Shown here: piece by piece, positions 23,431-30,802 of the stretch
Numbering within the stretch: the first letter of the stretch is position 1
How the letters are laid out: the number at the start of each line of letters is the position of its first letter
DNA from: a virus
Length of the DNA stretch: 42,285 bases
Direction: 5' to 3' (one strand)
Virus record (IMG/VR): IMGVR_UViG_3300025286_000035
Location: 1-42,285 of that record
The notes under the pieces: model-generated
The model's database searches: none
What the model saw: only the letters and a program-made list of their open reading frames with translations
What the model was told of the DNA's origin: nothing
Made by a program: the position numbers and the translations under genes

Positions 23431-24258
23431 GTGAATGCAGCAGTATTAATGGGCGAAGGTAATTGCGTGCGTCGTGAGGACCTGCACCTCATTCCAATGC
23501 CAGCAAACACGGCAACGTGCGCGCTGATGCCTTGGCAGTACTTCGTTGACACTATTTGTCACCGTATCGAACTGGCGGGTTGGTCTATAAAAGAGGTCAA
23601 GCTGCTTACGAGCGGTAAGAATAAGCAAACGGGCTGGGTGCAGGAACTCTTTGGGACGATAGTCCTTGAGCATTCTGATACCGAAGTCCAGCCATGCTTT
23701 GGCCTTAGGACGTCATACAACCACACGTACCTGTCGAGTCTAATCGCAGGGCTGACGGTTACTGCCTGTAGCAACGGGTGTTTTTCCGCTGACTATGGCG
23801 TGGCGTTCAAGAAGCAGCGCGCACTGGGAGGTAAGCGCAACGACGCTCTGTTTATCGAGAGACTGGAGACTGGAATCAGTCTTGTTGGTCGAGCTTTTGA
23901 CGGTATGCGGCGAAAGCGAGATTTCCTGAAGTCTGTCCCGCTGTCATTGAACCACGGTCACGCGCTTATTGGCATTGCGCAGGGCCATGGTGTCATCACT
24001 GACACAATGGGCAATGAAGCGAGACGGTGCTGGAACAAGCCAATTGAGTATCAGGTAAACGGTCTCACAGAGGCACCTTTTGCTGAACTCAACGCTTGGA
24101 GTCTTTACAACGGCTTCACTGAGGCCGCGAAGAAAACCCGAGCGGGTAATCTTTTGGATGCCCACACAAAGATAGATGCGTATTTTTCAGACAGCCACAT
24201 TATCCCAGCCGCAGCAAGTGTCTGGGACGAGGGTGGTTCAGAGGTAATCCCGTTCTAA
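23431..24258 (+). CDS. DUF932-like phage protein
   Basis: I choose GTG 23431, seven bases after AAGGAGA; longer frames run through the leader hairpins. The 275-residue protein has a central segment, FGLRTSYNHTYLSSLIAGLT followed by VTACSNGCFSADYGVAFKKQ, that resembles the conserved core of DUF932 proteins of phages and plasmids (a dgs.a and V.CsN pattern). Near the C-terminus are AWSLYNGFTEAAKK and a final WDEGGSEVIPF. The biochemical role of DUF932 is not established; it is usually found in early phage or plasmid regions. It is one of the largest early genes here. Confidence 0.6.
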   Translation: MNAAVLMGEGNCVRREDLHLIPMPANTATCALMPWQYFVDTICHRIELAGWSIKEVKLLTSGKNKQTGWVQELFGTIVLEHSDTEVQPCFGLRTSYNHTYLSSLIAGLTVTACSNGCFSADYGVAFKKQRALGGKRNDALFIERLETGISLVGRAFDGMRRKRDFLKSVPLSLNHGHALIGIAQGHGVITDTMGNEARRCWNKPIEYQVNGLTEAPFAELNAWSLYNGFTEAAKKTRAGNLLDAHTKIDAYFSDSHIIPAAASVWDEGGSEVIPF

Positions 24259-24278
24259 ACGGGGAAGAGAGGACAAGA

Positions 24279-24716
24279 ATGAAAAACGTAAAGATTCTTC
24301 ACGACGACCACGGTCTGGGTGATGATCATATCAAGTTCGTAAACCACGTAGTGGCGAACGAGCCCGATGGATTCTTTATCAAGCTGTTGGTATTGCCGCC
24401 TGAGTGCAGCGACCTGATGAGTGCGCTGCACGGGCCAACCGTCGGTGACGATCCAGTCAATGAGGACGAGGTAACGTACGTCGTCCGAAACGGCAGACCG
24501 GGACCGTCACGTCTCGTTGACAGGCCGGAACGACCGTGCAGGAACATAGTCATTATCGGCATGGGCGGAGGCACCCCGGTGGTGATTACCGCATACGGTA
24601 CGCAGTCGCCGTTCCCGTCACCGCGTGAGTGGTGGGACAGTGGCATGAGGCCTCGGGAGGCTGTCGATGCCGCCGTGTTCTGGATGGAACACGCGCTATC
24701 GGGAGGAGGTGAGTAA
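24279..24716 (+). CDS. Hypothetical early protein
   Basis: The 145-residue acidic protein follows GAAGAGAGGACAAG. It has beta-type strands (FFIKLLVLPPE and NIVIIGMGGGTPVVITAYG) and a helical C-terminus (PREAVDAAVFWMEHALSG). No known family was recognised. Its stop overlaps the next start by one base. Confidence 0.6.
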   Translation: MKNVKILHDDHGLGDDHIKFVNHVVANEPDGFFIKLLVLPPECSDLMSALHGPTVGDDPVNEDEVTYVVRNGRPGPSRLVDRPERPCRNIVIIGMGGGTPVVITAYGTQSPFPSPREWWDSGMRPREAVDAAVFWMEHALSGGGE

Positions 24717-24895
24717 TGCCTGAGACAGATGAGCAGGTAGTCAAAAGACTGTTGGAGGCCATCCGGCTTCACAGGGAAGAGTATATCCAAGGCAAACTGG
24801 ATTCACTGACGTGGGTTCGAGCGCACAGGATGGTCATAAGGGAAGCCGAGTTTCTTGGCGTCACTGACCTGATGCTGCAAAGGGGGGACAAGTGA
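24716..24895 (+). CDS. Small helical protein, 59 residues
   Basis: The ATG overlaps the previous stop (TAATG). The product is charged and helical (VVKRLLEAIRLHREEYIQGK and TWVRAHRMVIREAEFLG). It shares a GTGA overlap with the next gene. Function is unknown. Confidence 0.5.
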   Translation: MPETDEQVVKRLLEAIRLHREEYIQGKLDSLTWVRAHRMVIREAEFLGVTDLMLQRGDK

Positions 24896-25047
24896 GTAGA
24901 GACGGAACGCTACCGCCCGGTGTGGAACACTGTGACATACCAGGCGAGAGCGATGGAGGACACCGGGATGACTGCTGCACCGTGGTCAACAGCCATTGGC
25001 AGAGTCCAAGGTGTAACTGTAGCGAACTAGATGAGGAGGACGGATGA
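24892..25047 (+). CDS. Cys-rich small protein, 51 residues
   Basis: The frame starts at GTG in a GTGA overlap after GGGGGGACAA. Cys and His are placed as HCDIP, HRDDCCT and RCNCSE, which could bind a metal. It is followed by an ATGA overlap with the next gene. Both junctions support it as real, although the start codon is weak. Confidence 0.45.
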   Translation: MSRDGTLPPGVEHCDIPGESDGGHRDDCCTVVNSHWQSPRCNCSELDEEDG

Positions 25048-25217
25048 GAGCACATAGCGGCTGTTGCCTGAACTATAACCACAGCAAGGAAATGCTGCAC
25101 GAGCGAGCGTTCAACAGCATGAACGGGCCAGGAAGGGCTCACGTGTGGGGCGGGCCGTATATCCCGCCGAAATACGAATGCGTCTGCAAGACAAAGGAGG
25201 ACAAGCAAAACAAATGA
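25044..25217 (+). CDS. Cys/His-containing small protein, 57 residues
   Basis: ATGA overlaps join it to the genes on both sides. The product has SGCCLNYNHSKEMLHE and a C-terminal PPKYECVCKTK, so Cys pairs and His could form a zinc site. The DNA for the C-terminal part is duplicated at 25824-25866. Confidence 0.5.
   Translation: MRAHSGCCLNYNHSKEMLHERAFNSMNGPGRAHVWGGPYIPPKYECVCKTKEDKQNK
25153..25195 (+). repeat. 43-bp direct repeat, copy 1 (coding)
   Basis: It is identical to 25824-25866. This copy encodes GPYIPPKYECVCKTK at the end of the 57-residue protein and is followed by the ribosome binding site of the next gene. Confidence 0.95.
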
Positions 25218-25474
25218 GTGCGATGACTGAGTTTACGTTTATAGAGGACCCTGGTCACGGCTGGCTCATGGTGCCCAAGGATGTAGCGCGCCAAGTGGGG
25301 TACAAGCCGACAGGATATGACTACGAGACCGAGGACCACTGGTACTTCGAGGAGGATTGCAGTGCTTCGGCATTCATCGCCGCGTACAAGACGCACCACC
25401 CCGACAGGCAATTCACGGTCACAGTCAAGTACGAAGAGGACTTTAGGCAGCGGGCAAGGAGGTTGGACGGATGA
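25214..25474 (+). CDS. Hypothetical early protein, 86 residues
   Basis: The start at 25214 (ATGA overlap, after AAAGGAGGACAAG) is preferred to an earlier in-frame ATG that lies inside the upstream gene. The acidic, aromatic-rich product has FTFIEDPGHGWLMVPKDVAR and HWYFEEDCSASAFIAAYK. The first part resembles short phage proteins that begin with a GHGWL.VP phrase; function is unknown. Confidence 0.6.
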   Translation: MSAMTEFTFIEDPGHGWLMVPKDVARQVGYKPTGYDYETEDHWYFEEDCSASAFIAAYKTHHPDRQFTVTVKYEEDFRQRARRLDG

Positions 25475-25662
25475 GTAAGAAGATACCAACGCAGGACCTT
25501 TGGTATATCTGGAACGATCCAGATTACCTAGGCCAGAGGCGAGAAGCAGGTGAAGAGTTGTATGACCGTGTGACGCACGGCGAAAAGCAACCCAACTGGA
25601 CACCGCAAGAACGACGTAAGTTCTTGGACTGGCTGGAAGGGAAGACAAAAGGAGACAAGTAA
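25471..25662 (+). CDS. Small Trp-rich hypothetical protein
   Basis: The 63-residue protein overlaps the previous gene by four bases. It is charged with several Trp (LWYIWNDPDYLGQ, NWTPQERRKFLDWLE). No domain was recognised. It ends with AAAAGGAGACAAG, the initiation cassette used for the next gene. Confidence 0.5.
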   Translation: MSKKIPTQDLWYIWNDPDYLGQRREAGEELYDRVTHGEKQPNWTPQERRKFLDWLEGKTKGDK

Positions 25663-25821
25663 GTGGAAGATTATGTTTACTTGAAAGTGAGGCTAGTGTT
25701 GAAGCCTGGGCAGACACAGGAGTCGATTCAGGAAATAGTTTCTGAGTGTGACTATGGGTTCACCCATGAAGAAATAGTAGAAACCGAAATTATTGACATC
25801 CACGATTTTCAGATTGAGTAA
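25663..25821 (+). CDS. Small acidic hypothetical protein, 52 residues
   Basis: The frame starts at GTG 25663, directly after the previous TAA, downstream of AAAAGGAGACAAG. The product begins with beta strands (MEDYVYLKVRLVLKPGQTQE) and ends acidic with repeated Ile (TEIIDIHDFQIE). A small ferredoxin-like or ribbon fold is possible; function is unknown. Confidence 0.5.
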   Translation: MEDYVYLKVRLVLKPGQTQESIQEIVSECDYGFTHEEIVETEIIDIHDFQIE

Positions 25822-25823
25822 GA

Positions 25824-25866
25824 GGCCGTATATCCCGCCGAAATACGAATGCGTCTGCAAGACAAA
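25824..25866 (+). repeat. 43-bp direct repeat, copy 2 (upstream of gene at 25881)
   Basis: It is identical to 25153-25195 but lies between genes. It carries the same peptide in frame (RPYIPPKYECVC) without a good start codon, and it delivers an AAAAGGAGACAAG ribosome binding site 15 bases before ATG 25881. It is probably a fragment left by duplication. Confidence 0.95.
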
Positions 25867-25880
25867 AGGAGACAAGGACA

Positions 25881-26582
25881 ATGACAATAAAGGCGTGGCA
25901 AGGACCATCAACGATTGACGGCAAGGAGATCATGGCCGTGGTGTCCTGCGAGAAGAGGCCCAGTAAGAACGACAAGACTGGAGATATGGTCCAGGTAGCG
26001 TTCTTCAGTACCGCTGAAAAGCCTGTAATTGCAGCACACAAGACCGGTGATGACGAATCGGTGTGCGGATCATGCCTACTTCGGCCCAAGGTGTGGACCA
26101 AGGAGGTGAGCAAGAAGCCGTGCTACGTGGGCGTCCACTGGATGGCTGCTCAATGGGCTGCCGCAATGAGACTGGGCGAGGACCTGGGTGCGGCAGTGGG
26201 GGCGATGGGTGCAAAGCCTGTGCGCTTCGGGCAGTACGGCAACATGTCGAGCATACTGAGAGCGGTGGCAGAGCGGTTACTGGAGGGCGCTAGCAAGTGG
26301 ACGCTGTACGAGCACGAGTGGATGAAGCCCGAGAACCAGTGGCTAAGACACTTCGCCATGGCGTCCGTACACAGCGAGCACCAAGCGATAACCGCCCAGC
26401 GAATGGGCTGGCGTACCTTCAGAAACAGGGAGGAGGGCGAGCCACTGCTGGACACTGAGTGTCAGTGTCCATACGAGACACGCGGCGTTCAGTGTAAGGA
26501 CTGCCTGCTGTGTGATGGAAAGAGGAAAGGACCGAAGAAAGACAAACGTAAAAGCGTTGCCGTGTACACGCACGGTGGCTAA
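25881..26582 (+). CDS. Conserved phage protein with CGSC...CYV motif
   Basis: The 233-residue protein has MVQVAFFSTAEKPVIAAHKT and then SVCGSCLLRPKVW..KPCYV. This matches a recurrent phage protein type with CGxCxxR and CYV, whose function is unknown. A second Cys set lies near the C-terminus (CQCPYETRGVQCKDCLLC), followed by a Lys-rich tail, and may form a zinc ribbon. The helical middle has MSSILRAVAERLLEGAS. It may bind nucleic acid. It starts the second part of the early arm with strong initiation signals. Confidence 0.6.
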   Translation: MTIKAWQGPSTIDGKEIMAVVSCEKRPSKNDKTGDMVQVAFFSTAEKPVIAAHKTGDDESVCGSCLLRPKVWTKEVSKKPCYVGVHWMAAQWAAAMRLGEDLGAAVGAMGAKPVRFGQYGNMSSILRAVAERLLEGASKWTLYEHEWMKPENQWLRHFAMASVHSEHQAITAQRMGWRTFRNREEGEPLLDTECQCPYETRGVQCKDCLLCDGKRKGPKKDKRKSVAVYTHGG

Positions 26583-26591
26583 GGAGGAAGG

Positions 26592-26990
26592 ATGAGGAAG
26601 GTAAGTGACAAGCAACGTGAAGCCATCGAGGAGATATACAGCCAACTGAGGAACAAGGAGACCGAGCTAGAAAACGAGGTGCAGGTTTGCAACTGCGAGA
26701 TTGAGTCAGCGCTGGAGTCTCTCCAGGATTCCGTGATTGAGTACAACGACCTGGTTGACGAGCTAAACGAGGCGGTCTCTGAGGTCCTGGACGACATCCT
26801 TGAGTTCACGGACAACAAGTCACAGAAGTGGCGAGGGTCCGATGTGGGCCTGGCTCACGCTGAGTGGGCTGAGTGCTTCGAGAACGTGGTGGAGCATGCG
26901 GACGACCCGCTTGACCAGCAGATTGAGGTTTCCGTGGACTTGTGGCACGGGAAGGTTGACGACTACGACTGGGAAGTAAAGGAGGACTAG
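26592..26990 (+). CDS. Acidic coiled-coil protein
   Basis: The 132-residue protein begins after AAGGAGGAAGG. Residues 1-75 form a continuous amphipathic helix (QREAIEEIYSQLRNKETELE, then VIEYNDLVDELNEAV). The C-terminal half is acidic with several Trp. The strong negative charge could mimic DNA, as in some anti-restriction proteins, but this is speculation. The stop is adjacent to the next ATG. Confidence 0.55.
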   Translation: MRKVSDKQREAIEEIYSQLRNKETELENEVQVCNCEIESALESLQDSVIEYNDLVDELNEAVSEVLDDILEFTDNKSQKWRGSDVGLAHAEWAECFENVVEHADDPLDQQIEVSVDLWHGKVDDYDWEVKED

Positions 26991-27212
26991 ATGGCACCGA
27001 AGTTTATAGTTGAGTTTAGCTCGGGCCACTACAGGCAAATAGACGTGGAGGCCGAAGACCAGGGCGATGCGGTAAAGGAAGCGCTCGGCACCGACGACCA
27101 CCTCCCCCTTTGGGCGGTGCATGAAGACCCAAGCTACCCAGGCTGGCAGGAGCTTTGCATCCGAGTCAGTCCCGTGCAGGATGAGGACGAGGAAGATGTT
27201 GACAAAAACTAA
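26991..27212 (+). CDS. Small acidic hypothetical protein, 73 residues
   Basis: It starts immediately after the preceding stop (TAGATG). The N-terminal strand pattern, FIVEFSSGHYRQIDVEAEDQ followed by DAVKEAL, resembles small beta-grasp or ferredoxin-like folds. The C-terminus is very acidic (DEDEEDVDKN). No family was recognised. The candidate promoter for the regulator genes overlaps its end. Confidence 0.55.
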   Translation: MAPKFIVEFSSGHYRQIDVEAEDQGDAVKEALGTDDHLPLWAVHEDPSYPGWQELCIRVSPVQDEDEEDVDKN

Positions 27213-27225
27213 AGACTTTTATAGA
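27199..27225 (+). promoter_or_regulatory. Candidate sigma70-type promoter before the regulator genes
   Basis: TTGACA (27199) and TATAGA (27220) are separated by 15 bases, slightly short. Transcription would start close to ATG 27236, giving a very short leader. The -35 matches consensus, but the spacing lowers confidence. Confidence 0.3.
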
Positions 27226-27235
27226 GGTATAGATT

Positions 27236-27502
27236 ATGGAAGAAAAATGGAACCCAAGAATTGCACGACAGGTTAGGCGGGACATAACCGCCCTGCTTGA
27301 CCGGCCAGTGGGTCAGATGGAGCTTGGCAAGTGGCTGGGTTACAGCCGCACCACTATCCAGAACTGGGAGCATGGTCGGTCAACGCCTGACCCTGCGATG
27401 CGGTTCCTGTTTAACAAACTGACTGTCGATCCAGGTTTCATCACCGAGATTAGGCAGTGGAGCGGAAGTATTCATGGGCCAAGCAAACACGCGACTGGCT
27501 AA
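27236..27502 (+). CDS. XRE-type HTH regulator
   Basis: The 88-residue protein has an HTH of the XRE/Cro kind: GQMELGKWLGYSRTTIQNWE, then HGRSTPDPAMRFLF. The recognition helix would be SRTTIQNWEHG. Such small proteins act as early repressors or activators. It overlaps the second HTH gene by 29 bases. The operator-like palindromes at 20.9-21.05 kb are a possible target. Confidence 0.75.
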   Translation: MEEKWNPRIARQVRRDITALLDRPVGQMELGKWLGYSRTTIQNWEHGRSTPDPAMRFLFNKLTVDPGFITEIRQWSGSIHGPSKHATG

Positions 27503-27740
27503 AGAGAGGCGAGCCGGGAAGCTAACTCGGGAGAAGCTCTGTTCACTCGCACAGGATGACGGTCATTCGCTGTCCTGTGCTGCCCTCGTACAGTACGAGA
27601 GGGGTGAGCGTGCGCCGAAGCTGAAGCTAGCTATCTGGCTTGCCAAGTTTTTTAAACTGACAGTAGAGGAATTGTTTAATGGAAGACAAAGAGACAAAGA
27701 CAAGGACGACGGACGAGAGGATAGAGCAAGCTGCGCATGA
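27474..27740 (+). CDS. Second XRE-type HTH regulator
   Basis: The 88-residue protein has the layout LTREKLCSLAQDDGHSLSCA, ALVQYERGERAPKLKLAIWL and AKFFKLTVEELF. The last phrase is the typical end of XRE/Cro domains. A basic start (RLAKERRAGK) and a Lys/Asp-rich end surround the fold. Its start lies inside the first HTH gene, so both are made from one message. Two adjacent Cro/CI-like proteins on the same strand differ from the usual divergent pair. Confidence 0.75.
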   Translation: MGQANTRLAKERRAGKLTREKLCSLAQDDGHSLSCAALVQYERGERAPKLKLAIWLAKFFKLTVEELFNGRQRDKDKDDGREDRASCA

Positions 27741-27888
27741 CGTCATCGCCCTGTGCGAGATGATCCGAGAACTTACCGATGGCCGTCGTCACGGCACCAA
27801 GTACAACAGGGTGAACCGTGCTGCGCTTTCTGCGCAGTTCCATGCTGAGGGGATCCTTGGCTCAGACCAGAGGCAGGAGAAGCCATGA
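27679..27888 (+). CDS. Small hypothetical protein, 69 residues
   Basis: ATG 27679 follows AGAGGA at nine bases and overlaps the end of the second regulator by 62 bases. The product is helical (DERIEQAAHDVIALCEMIRE) with a basic middle (GRRHGTKYNRVNRAALSAQF). It overlaps the nuclease gene by four bases. Function is unknown. Confidence 0.5.
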   Translation: MEDKETKTRTTDERIEQAAHDVIALCEMIRELTDGRRHGTKYNRVNRAALSAQFHAEGILGSDQRQEKP

Positions 27889-28793
27889 GCGACCTGACAC
27901 TATCGGCTTCAGGTATCGGTGTGTTGCAGTCATGCGCTAAGAAGTACCGGCTCAAGTACATCGAGAACCTCGAAGCCATTGACCGGCCAAGCTACCTGAC
28001 GTTGGGCACTGCGTTCCACAAGTGCGTTGAGATAAAGCGCAAGGGCGGGACGCTGCACGACATGAGGACAGAGGCCCTGAAGGCAGAGGACGATGACATG
28101 CGGTGCGTACTGCTGGTCATGGTCGAGGCGTACTACAGGAAATACGCCGAGGAGTCAGGGTTTAGTGAGGTGGAGTTCGAGTTCATCTGCGAGCTACCTG
28201 ATGGCACACAGGTCAAGGGTGTTGCTGATGCGTTGGCCAAAAACGGTGACGGGTTTCTGATATACGAAACCAAGACAGCCAGCGCCGTCGACGGCACCTA
28301 CCTTGAGAAGCTGTGGTCATCCAGGCAGGCGCTGATGTACTGCCACTTCATCAGCCGCTCTGGCTACAAAATAAACGGCGTGATGTGGGACCTGGTCAAA
28401 AAACCTACCATACACAGGCTCAAGGCCACGCCCATCGACAAGCGCAAGTACAAAACAGATAAGCATACAGGAGAGAAGACTCTATACGCAAATCAACGCA
28501 TCTATGCTGAGACGGATGCTGAGTTCATTGGCAGGTTACAGCGCTGGTACTCGGGGCACCCGGAAGCATTGCACCGTGAGCTTGTTGTTTACTCAGAGCA
28601 GCAACTCAAGGCTATTGCAGAGGATGTGGAGGACGAGGCGGAAAGGCTGCGGTGGCACAAGTCATCACAGAAGTGGCCGAGAAGCCTATCGTCCTGCCAT
28701 AAGTATCGGTCACCGTGTGAGTATGCCGCACTGTGTCATAGCGGGGGTAACCCGCTAATACTTGAGACTCATTACCAAAGAAAGGAGAACTGA
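27885..28793 (+). CDS. PD-(D/E)XK nuclease with Fe-S cysteine set (Cas4/AddB-type)
   Basis: The 302-residue protein has the N-terminal SASGIGVLQSCAKKYRLKYI with one Cys, a GTAFHKCVE phrase, and the nuclease core GVADALAK..GFLIYETKTAS (D, then E-x-K). Three more Cys are in CHKYRSPCEYAALC near the C-terminus. One Cys before and three after the core is the pattern of 4Fe-4S nucleases of the Cas4, AddB and Dna2 kind. It lies directly before a RecA-like ATPase and an SSB-like gene. It probably resects DNA ends to load the recombinase. No CRISPR genes are present, so Cas4 is used here only as a fold comparison. Confidence 0.8.
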   Translation: MSDLTLSASGIGVLQSCAKKYRLKYIENLEAIDRPSYLTLGTAFHKCVEIKRKGGTLHDMRTEALKAEDDDMRCVLLVMVEAYYRKYAEESGFSEVEFEFICELPDGTQVKGVADALAKNGDGFLIYETKTASAVDGTYLEKLWSSRQALMYCHFISRSGYKINGVMWDLVKKPTIHRLKATPIDKRKYKTDKHTGEKTLYANQRIYAETDAEFIGRLQRWYSGHPEALHRELVVYSEQQLKAIAEDVEDEAERLRWHKSSQKWPRSLSSCHKYRSPCEYAALCHSGGNPLILETHYQRKEN

Positions 28794-29509
28794 TGGAGAT
28801 ACCGACAAGCAGGACAAAGAAAGCATCTGGTTTAGGGGACCAGGTCATAACGATATACGGCACACCGAAGATAGGTAAGAGCACACTGGCATCTCAGTTT
28901 CCGAACGCTTTGTTCGCTGCGACTGAGCCAGGGTTGAACTTCCTTGAGGTGTACCAGGTGCCGGTCAATGACTGGGAAGACTTCACCAAGCTGTGCGCCA
29001 TACTGGCAAGCAGCCCGTTGCAGGTCGAGACGCTGGTCATAGACACGGTGGACATCCTGTACCTGCATTGCCGTGACTACGTGTGCAACAAGGCGGGCAT
29101 CATGCATCCGTCCGACGCAAGCTATGGCAAAGGGTTTGCCATGGTCAACGGTGAGTTCCGGCGTGTGCTGGCCAAGCTTGGCACGCTGCGCACAAGGGGC
29201 GGTGGCAAGATGGGCCTGGTGCTCGTCAGTCACGCCAAGGAGATTGAGCACGACACAAGGGTTGGCAAGCAGTTGCGGTGGACGCCGTCGCTGCCCGGTT
29301 CGGCCCGGCAAATCGTTGAAGGCATGAGCGACCTACTGTTGTTCGCTGATGTGGACTCCGGTGATGAGCGTGTGCTCAGGACGAAGCCGTCCAACAAGTG
29401 GGTAGCGGGTGATCGCACGGGAAACCTTCCCGAGACGCTGCCATTGAGCTATGAAGCACTATCGTCTGCCATGAATGGCGGGCAACAAAAGGAGACAAGT
29501 GATGAGTGA
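28793..29509 (+). CDS. RecA-like ATPase, Sak4-type single-strand annealing/recombination protein
   Basis: The 238-residue protein has a Walker A, IYGTPKIGKSTLASQF (about residue 21), and a Walker B, ETLVIDTVDILY (about 83). It also has the conserved phrase GLVLVSHAKEIE and a C-terminal Pro-Gly-Ser region typical of phage Sak4/AAA_24 proteins. It likely binds ssDNA with the SSB-like protein next to it and supports recombination or recombination-dependent replication. Start follows AAAGGAGAACTG and overlaps the previous stop by one base. Confidence 0.8.
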   Translation: MEIPTSRTKKASGLGDQVITIYGTPKIGKSTLASQFPNALFAATEPGLNFLEVYQVPVNDWEDFTKLCAILASSPLQVETLVIDTVDILYLHCRDYVCNKAGIMHPSDASYGKGFAMVNGEFRRVLAKLGTLRTRGGGKMGLVLVSHAKEIEHDTRVGKQLRWTPSLPGSARQIVEGMSDLLLFADVDSGDERVLRTKPSNKWVAGDRTGNLPETLPLSYEALSSAMNGGQQKETSDE

Positions 29510-29984
29510 CAGTTTTGATTGGAGCAAGATAGATAAAAGCTGGGGCGAGGCTGCCTCCGGGGACAAGGGCTCTGCCAGCAAGGGCGTGTTCGACACAGTG
29601 CCGGACGGACCTTATTCGGTGGTGATTGACAAGGCTGAGTTCAAGAACTCCAAGGCAGGTAACCCGTACCTGAACCTGGTTCTGGTTGTGCAGTCTGGCC
29701 CTCACGAGGGACGCTGGTTGTTCAAGCGGTGCATGCTATCCACATCCCAGAACATGACCTTCCTGAAGAAGGACCTGGCCGTGTGTGGCGTGAAGGTACC
29801 TGAGCGTATCAGCGAACTGAACCTTGAGTCACTGCTTGATCGCAAGCTGAAGGTAACGAAGAAGACGAAGGATGACTTCGAGAACATCTACTTCGATAAC
29901 CTTATCGAGAGCTTTGACATGACCCCGAAGCAAGGGGCCACTGACCTTGCTAAGAGGCTCAGTGACGAGGACATACCGTTTTAG
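29502..29984 (+). CDS. SSB-like protein with acidic C-terminal tail
   Basis: The 160-residue protein starts at ATG 29502 after AAAAGGAGACAAG, overlapping the Sak4 stop. It resembles phage DUF669-type proteins: DGPYSVVIDKAEFKNSKAGN, LNLVLVVQSGPHEGRWLFKR and KLKVTKKTKDDFENIYFDN, consistent with an OB fold. The C-terminus DEDIPF closely copies the acidic, Phe-ending tip of bacterial SSB that binds partner proteins. It likely protects ssDNA and recruits the neighbouring nuclease and ATPase. Confidence 0.78.
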   Translation: MSDSFDWSKIDKSWGEAASGDKGSASKGVFDTVPDGPYSVVIDKAEFKNSKAGNPYLNLVLVVQSGPHEGRWLFKRCMLSTSQNMTFLKKDLAVCGVKVPERISELNLESLLDRKLKVTKKTKDDFENIYFDNLIESFDMTPKQGATDLAKRLSDEDIPF

Positions 29985-29985
29985 T

Positions 29986-30324
29986 ATGGGTAAATCGCAA
30001 CGCGACAAAGGACATCGCTTCGAGCGTCAGGTGGCGGCAGATGCCACCGACGCTCTAGGCGAGAAGGTTCAACGTACCATCCAGTTCAGGGGCGGGCAGT
30101 CCGAGGGCTCTGATGTAGTGGTGGAGCCCTTCGCTATTGAATGCAAGCACTACAAAAAGCTCGGCGGTCTAATCAACAGAGCGTACGAGCAGGCCAAGCG
30201 TGATGCTAAGGATGGCTTCATACCCATCTGCATCTGCAAAGGAGATAGGCAGGAGCCGCTGGTCACGATGGGCTACAGGGATTTCTGGGAACTAATCAAA
30301 GAATGGAGGGAGAGAGGTGAGTGA
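29986..30324 (+). CDS. Holliday-junction-resolvase-like nuclease
   Basis: ATG 29986, one base after the preceding stop, is preferred over an upstream in-frame start inside the SSB gene. The 112-residue protein has KGHRFERQVAADATDALG, GSDVVVEPFAIECKHYKK and QAKRDAKDGFIPICICKG. That is a compact PD-(D/E)XK fold (E, D, E-x-K) like archaeal Hjc-type resolvases. It would cut branched DNA before packaging or during recombination. Confidence 0.75.
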   Translation: MGKSQRDKGHRFERQVAADATDALGEKVQRTIQFRGGQSEGSDVVVEPFAIECKHYKKLGGLINRAYEQAKRDAKDGFIPICICKGDRQEPLVTMGYRDFWELIKEWRERGE

Positions 30325-30799
30325 GGCAGCACAGCTTATGCTGTTTGGCAACGACACCCTCGCTGAGGCAAGGGCGCTTGTTGAGAGCAACCTTGATGAA
30401 GGGATGGAATGCCCATGCTGTGGGCAGCTAGCCAGGAAGTACAAACGAAAACTGAACAGCACTATGGCGCGAGGCTTGATCTGGTTGGTGAGACAGGGGC
30501 CGAGGTGGGTTGATGTACCCGCTGAGGGTCCGAGGTGGCTGACAAAGACAAATCAACACGCCACGCTTCGCTGGTGGGACCTCGTTGAGAGACTCTCATC
30601 GGACGATCCAGCGAAGAAGCACTCTGGTATGTGGCAAGCAACGCAGGTGGGGATTGATTTTGTTTACAGAAGAACAACTGTCCCTGCCCACGTGTACCAC
30701 TTCAATAATACCGTTATGGGTTTCAGCGGCGAATCAATAGACATCGAGGCCGCGCTAGGGAGCCACTTTGACTACGCTGAGATGATGGGATGGAGGTAA
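30317..30799 (+). CDS. Conserved zinc-finger phage protein
   Basis: The 160-residue protein starts at GTG 30317 with an eight-base overlap. It has a zinc-binding pair CPCCGQLARKYKRKL and aromatic-rich segments (LIWLVRQGPRWVDV, TLRWWDLVERL, DFVYRRTTVPAHVYHFNN). This type occurs often beside phage recombination genes; function is unknown. Confidence 0.65.
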   Translation: MSEAAQLMLFGNDTLAEARALVESNLDEGMECPCCGQLARKYKRKLNSTMARGLIWLVRQGPRWVDVPAEGPRWLTKTNQHATLRWWDLVERLSSDDPAKKHSGMWQATQVGIDFVYRRTTVPAHVYHFNNTVMGFSGESIDIEAALGSHFDYAEMMGWR

Positions 30800-30802
30800 G
30801 TA

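Noticed and set aside
25139-26113. Minus-strand frames sharing the same short peptide
   Set aside because: The shared peptide comes only from the 43-bp direct repeat read backwards; the plus-strand genes with overlapping starts are convincing.
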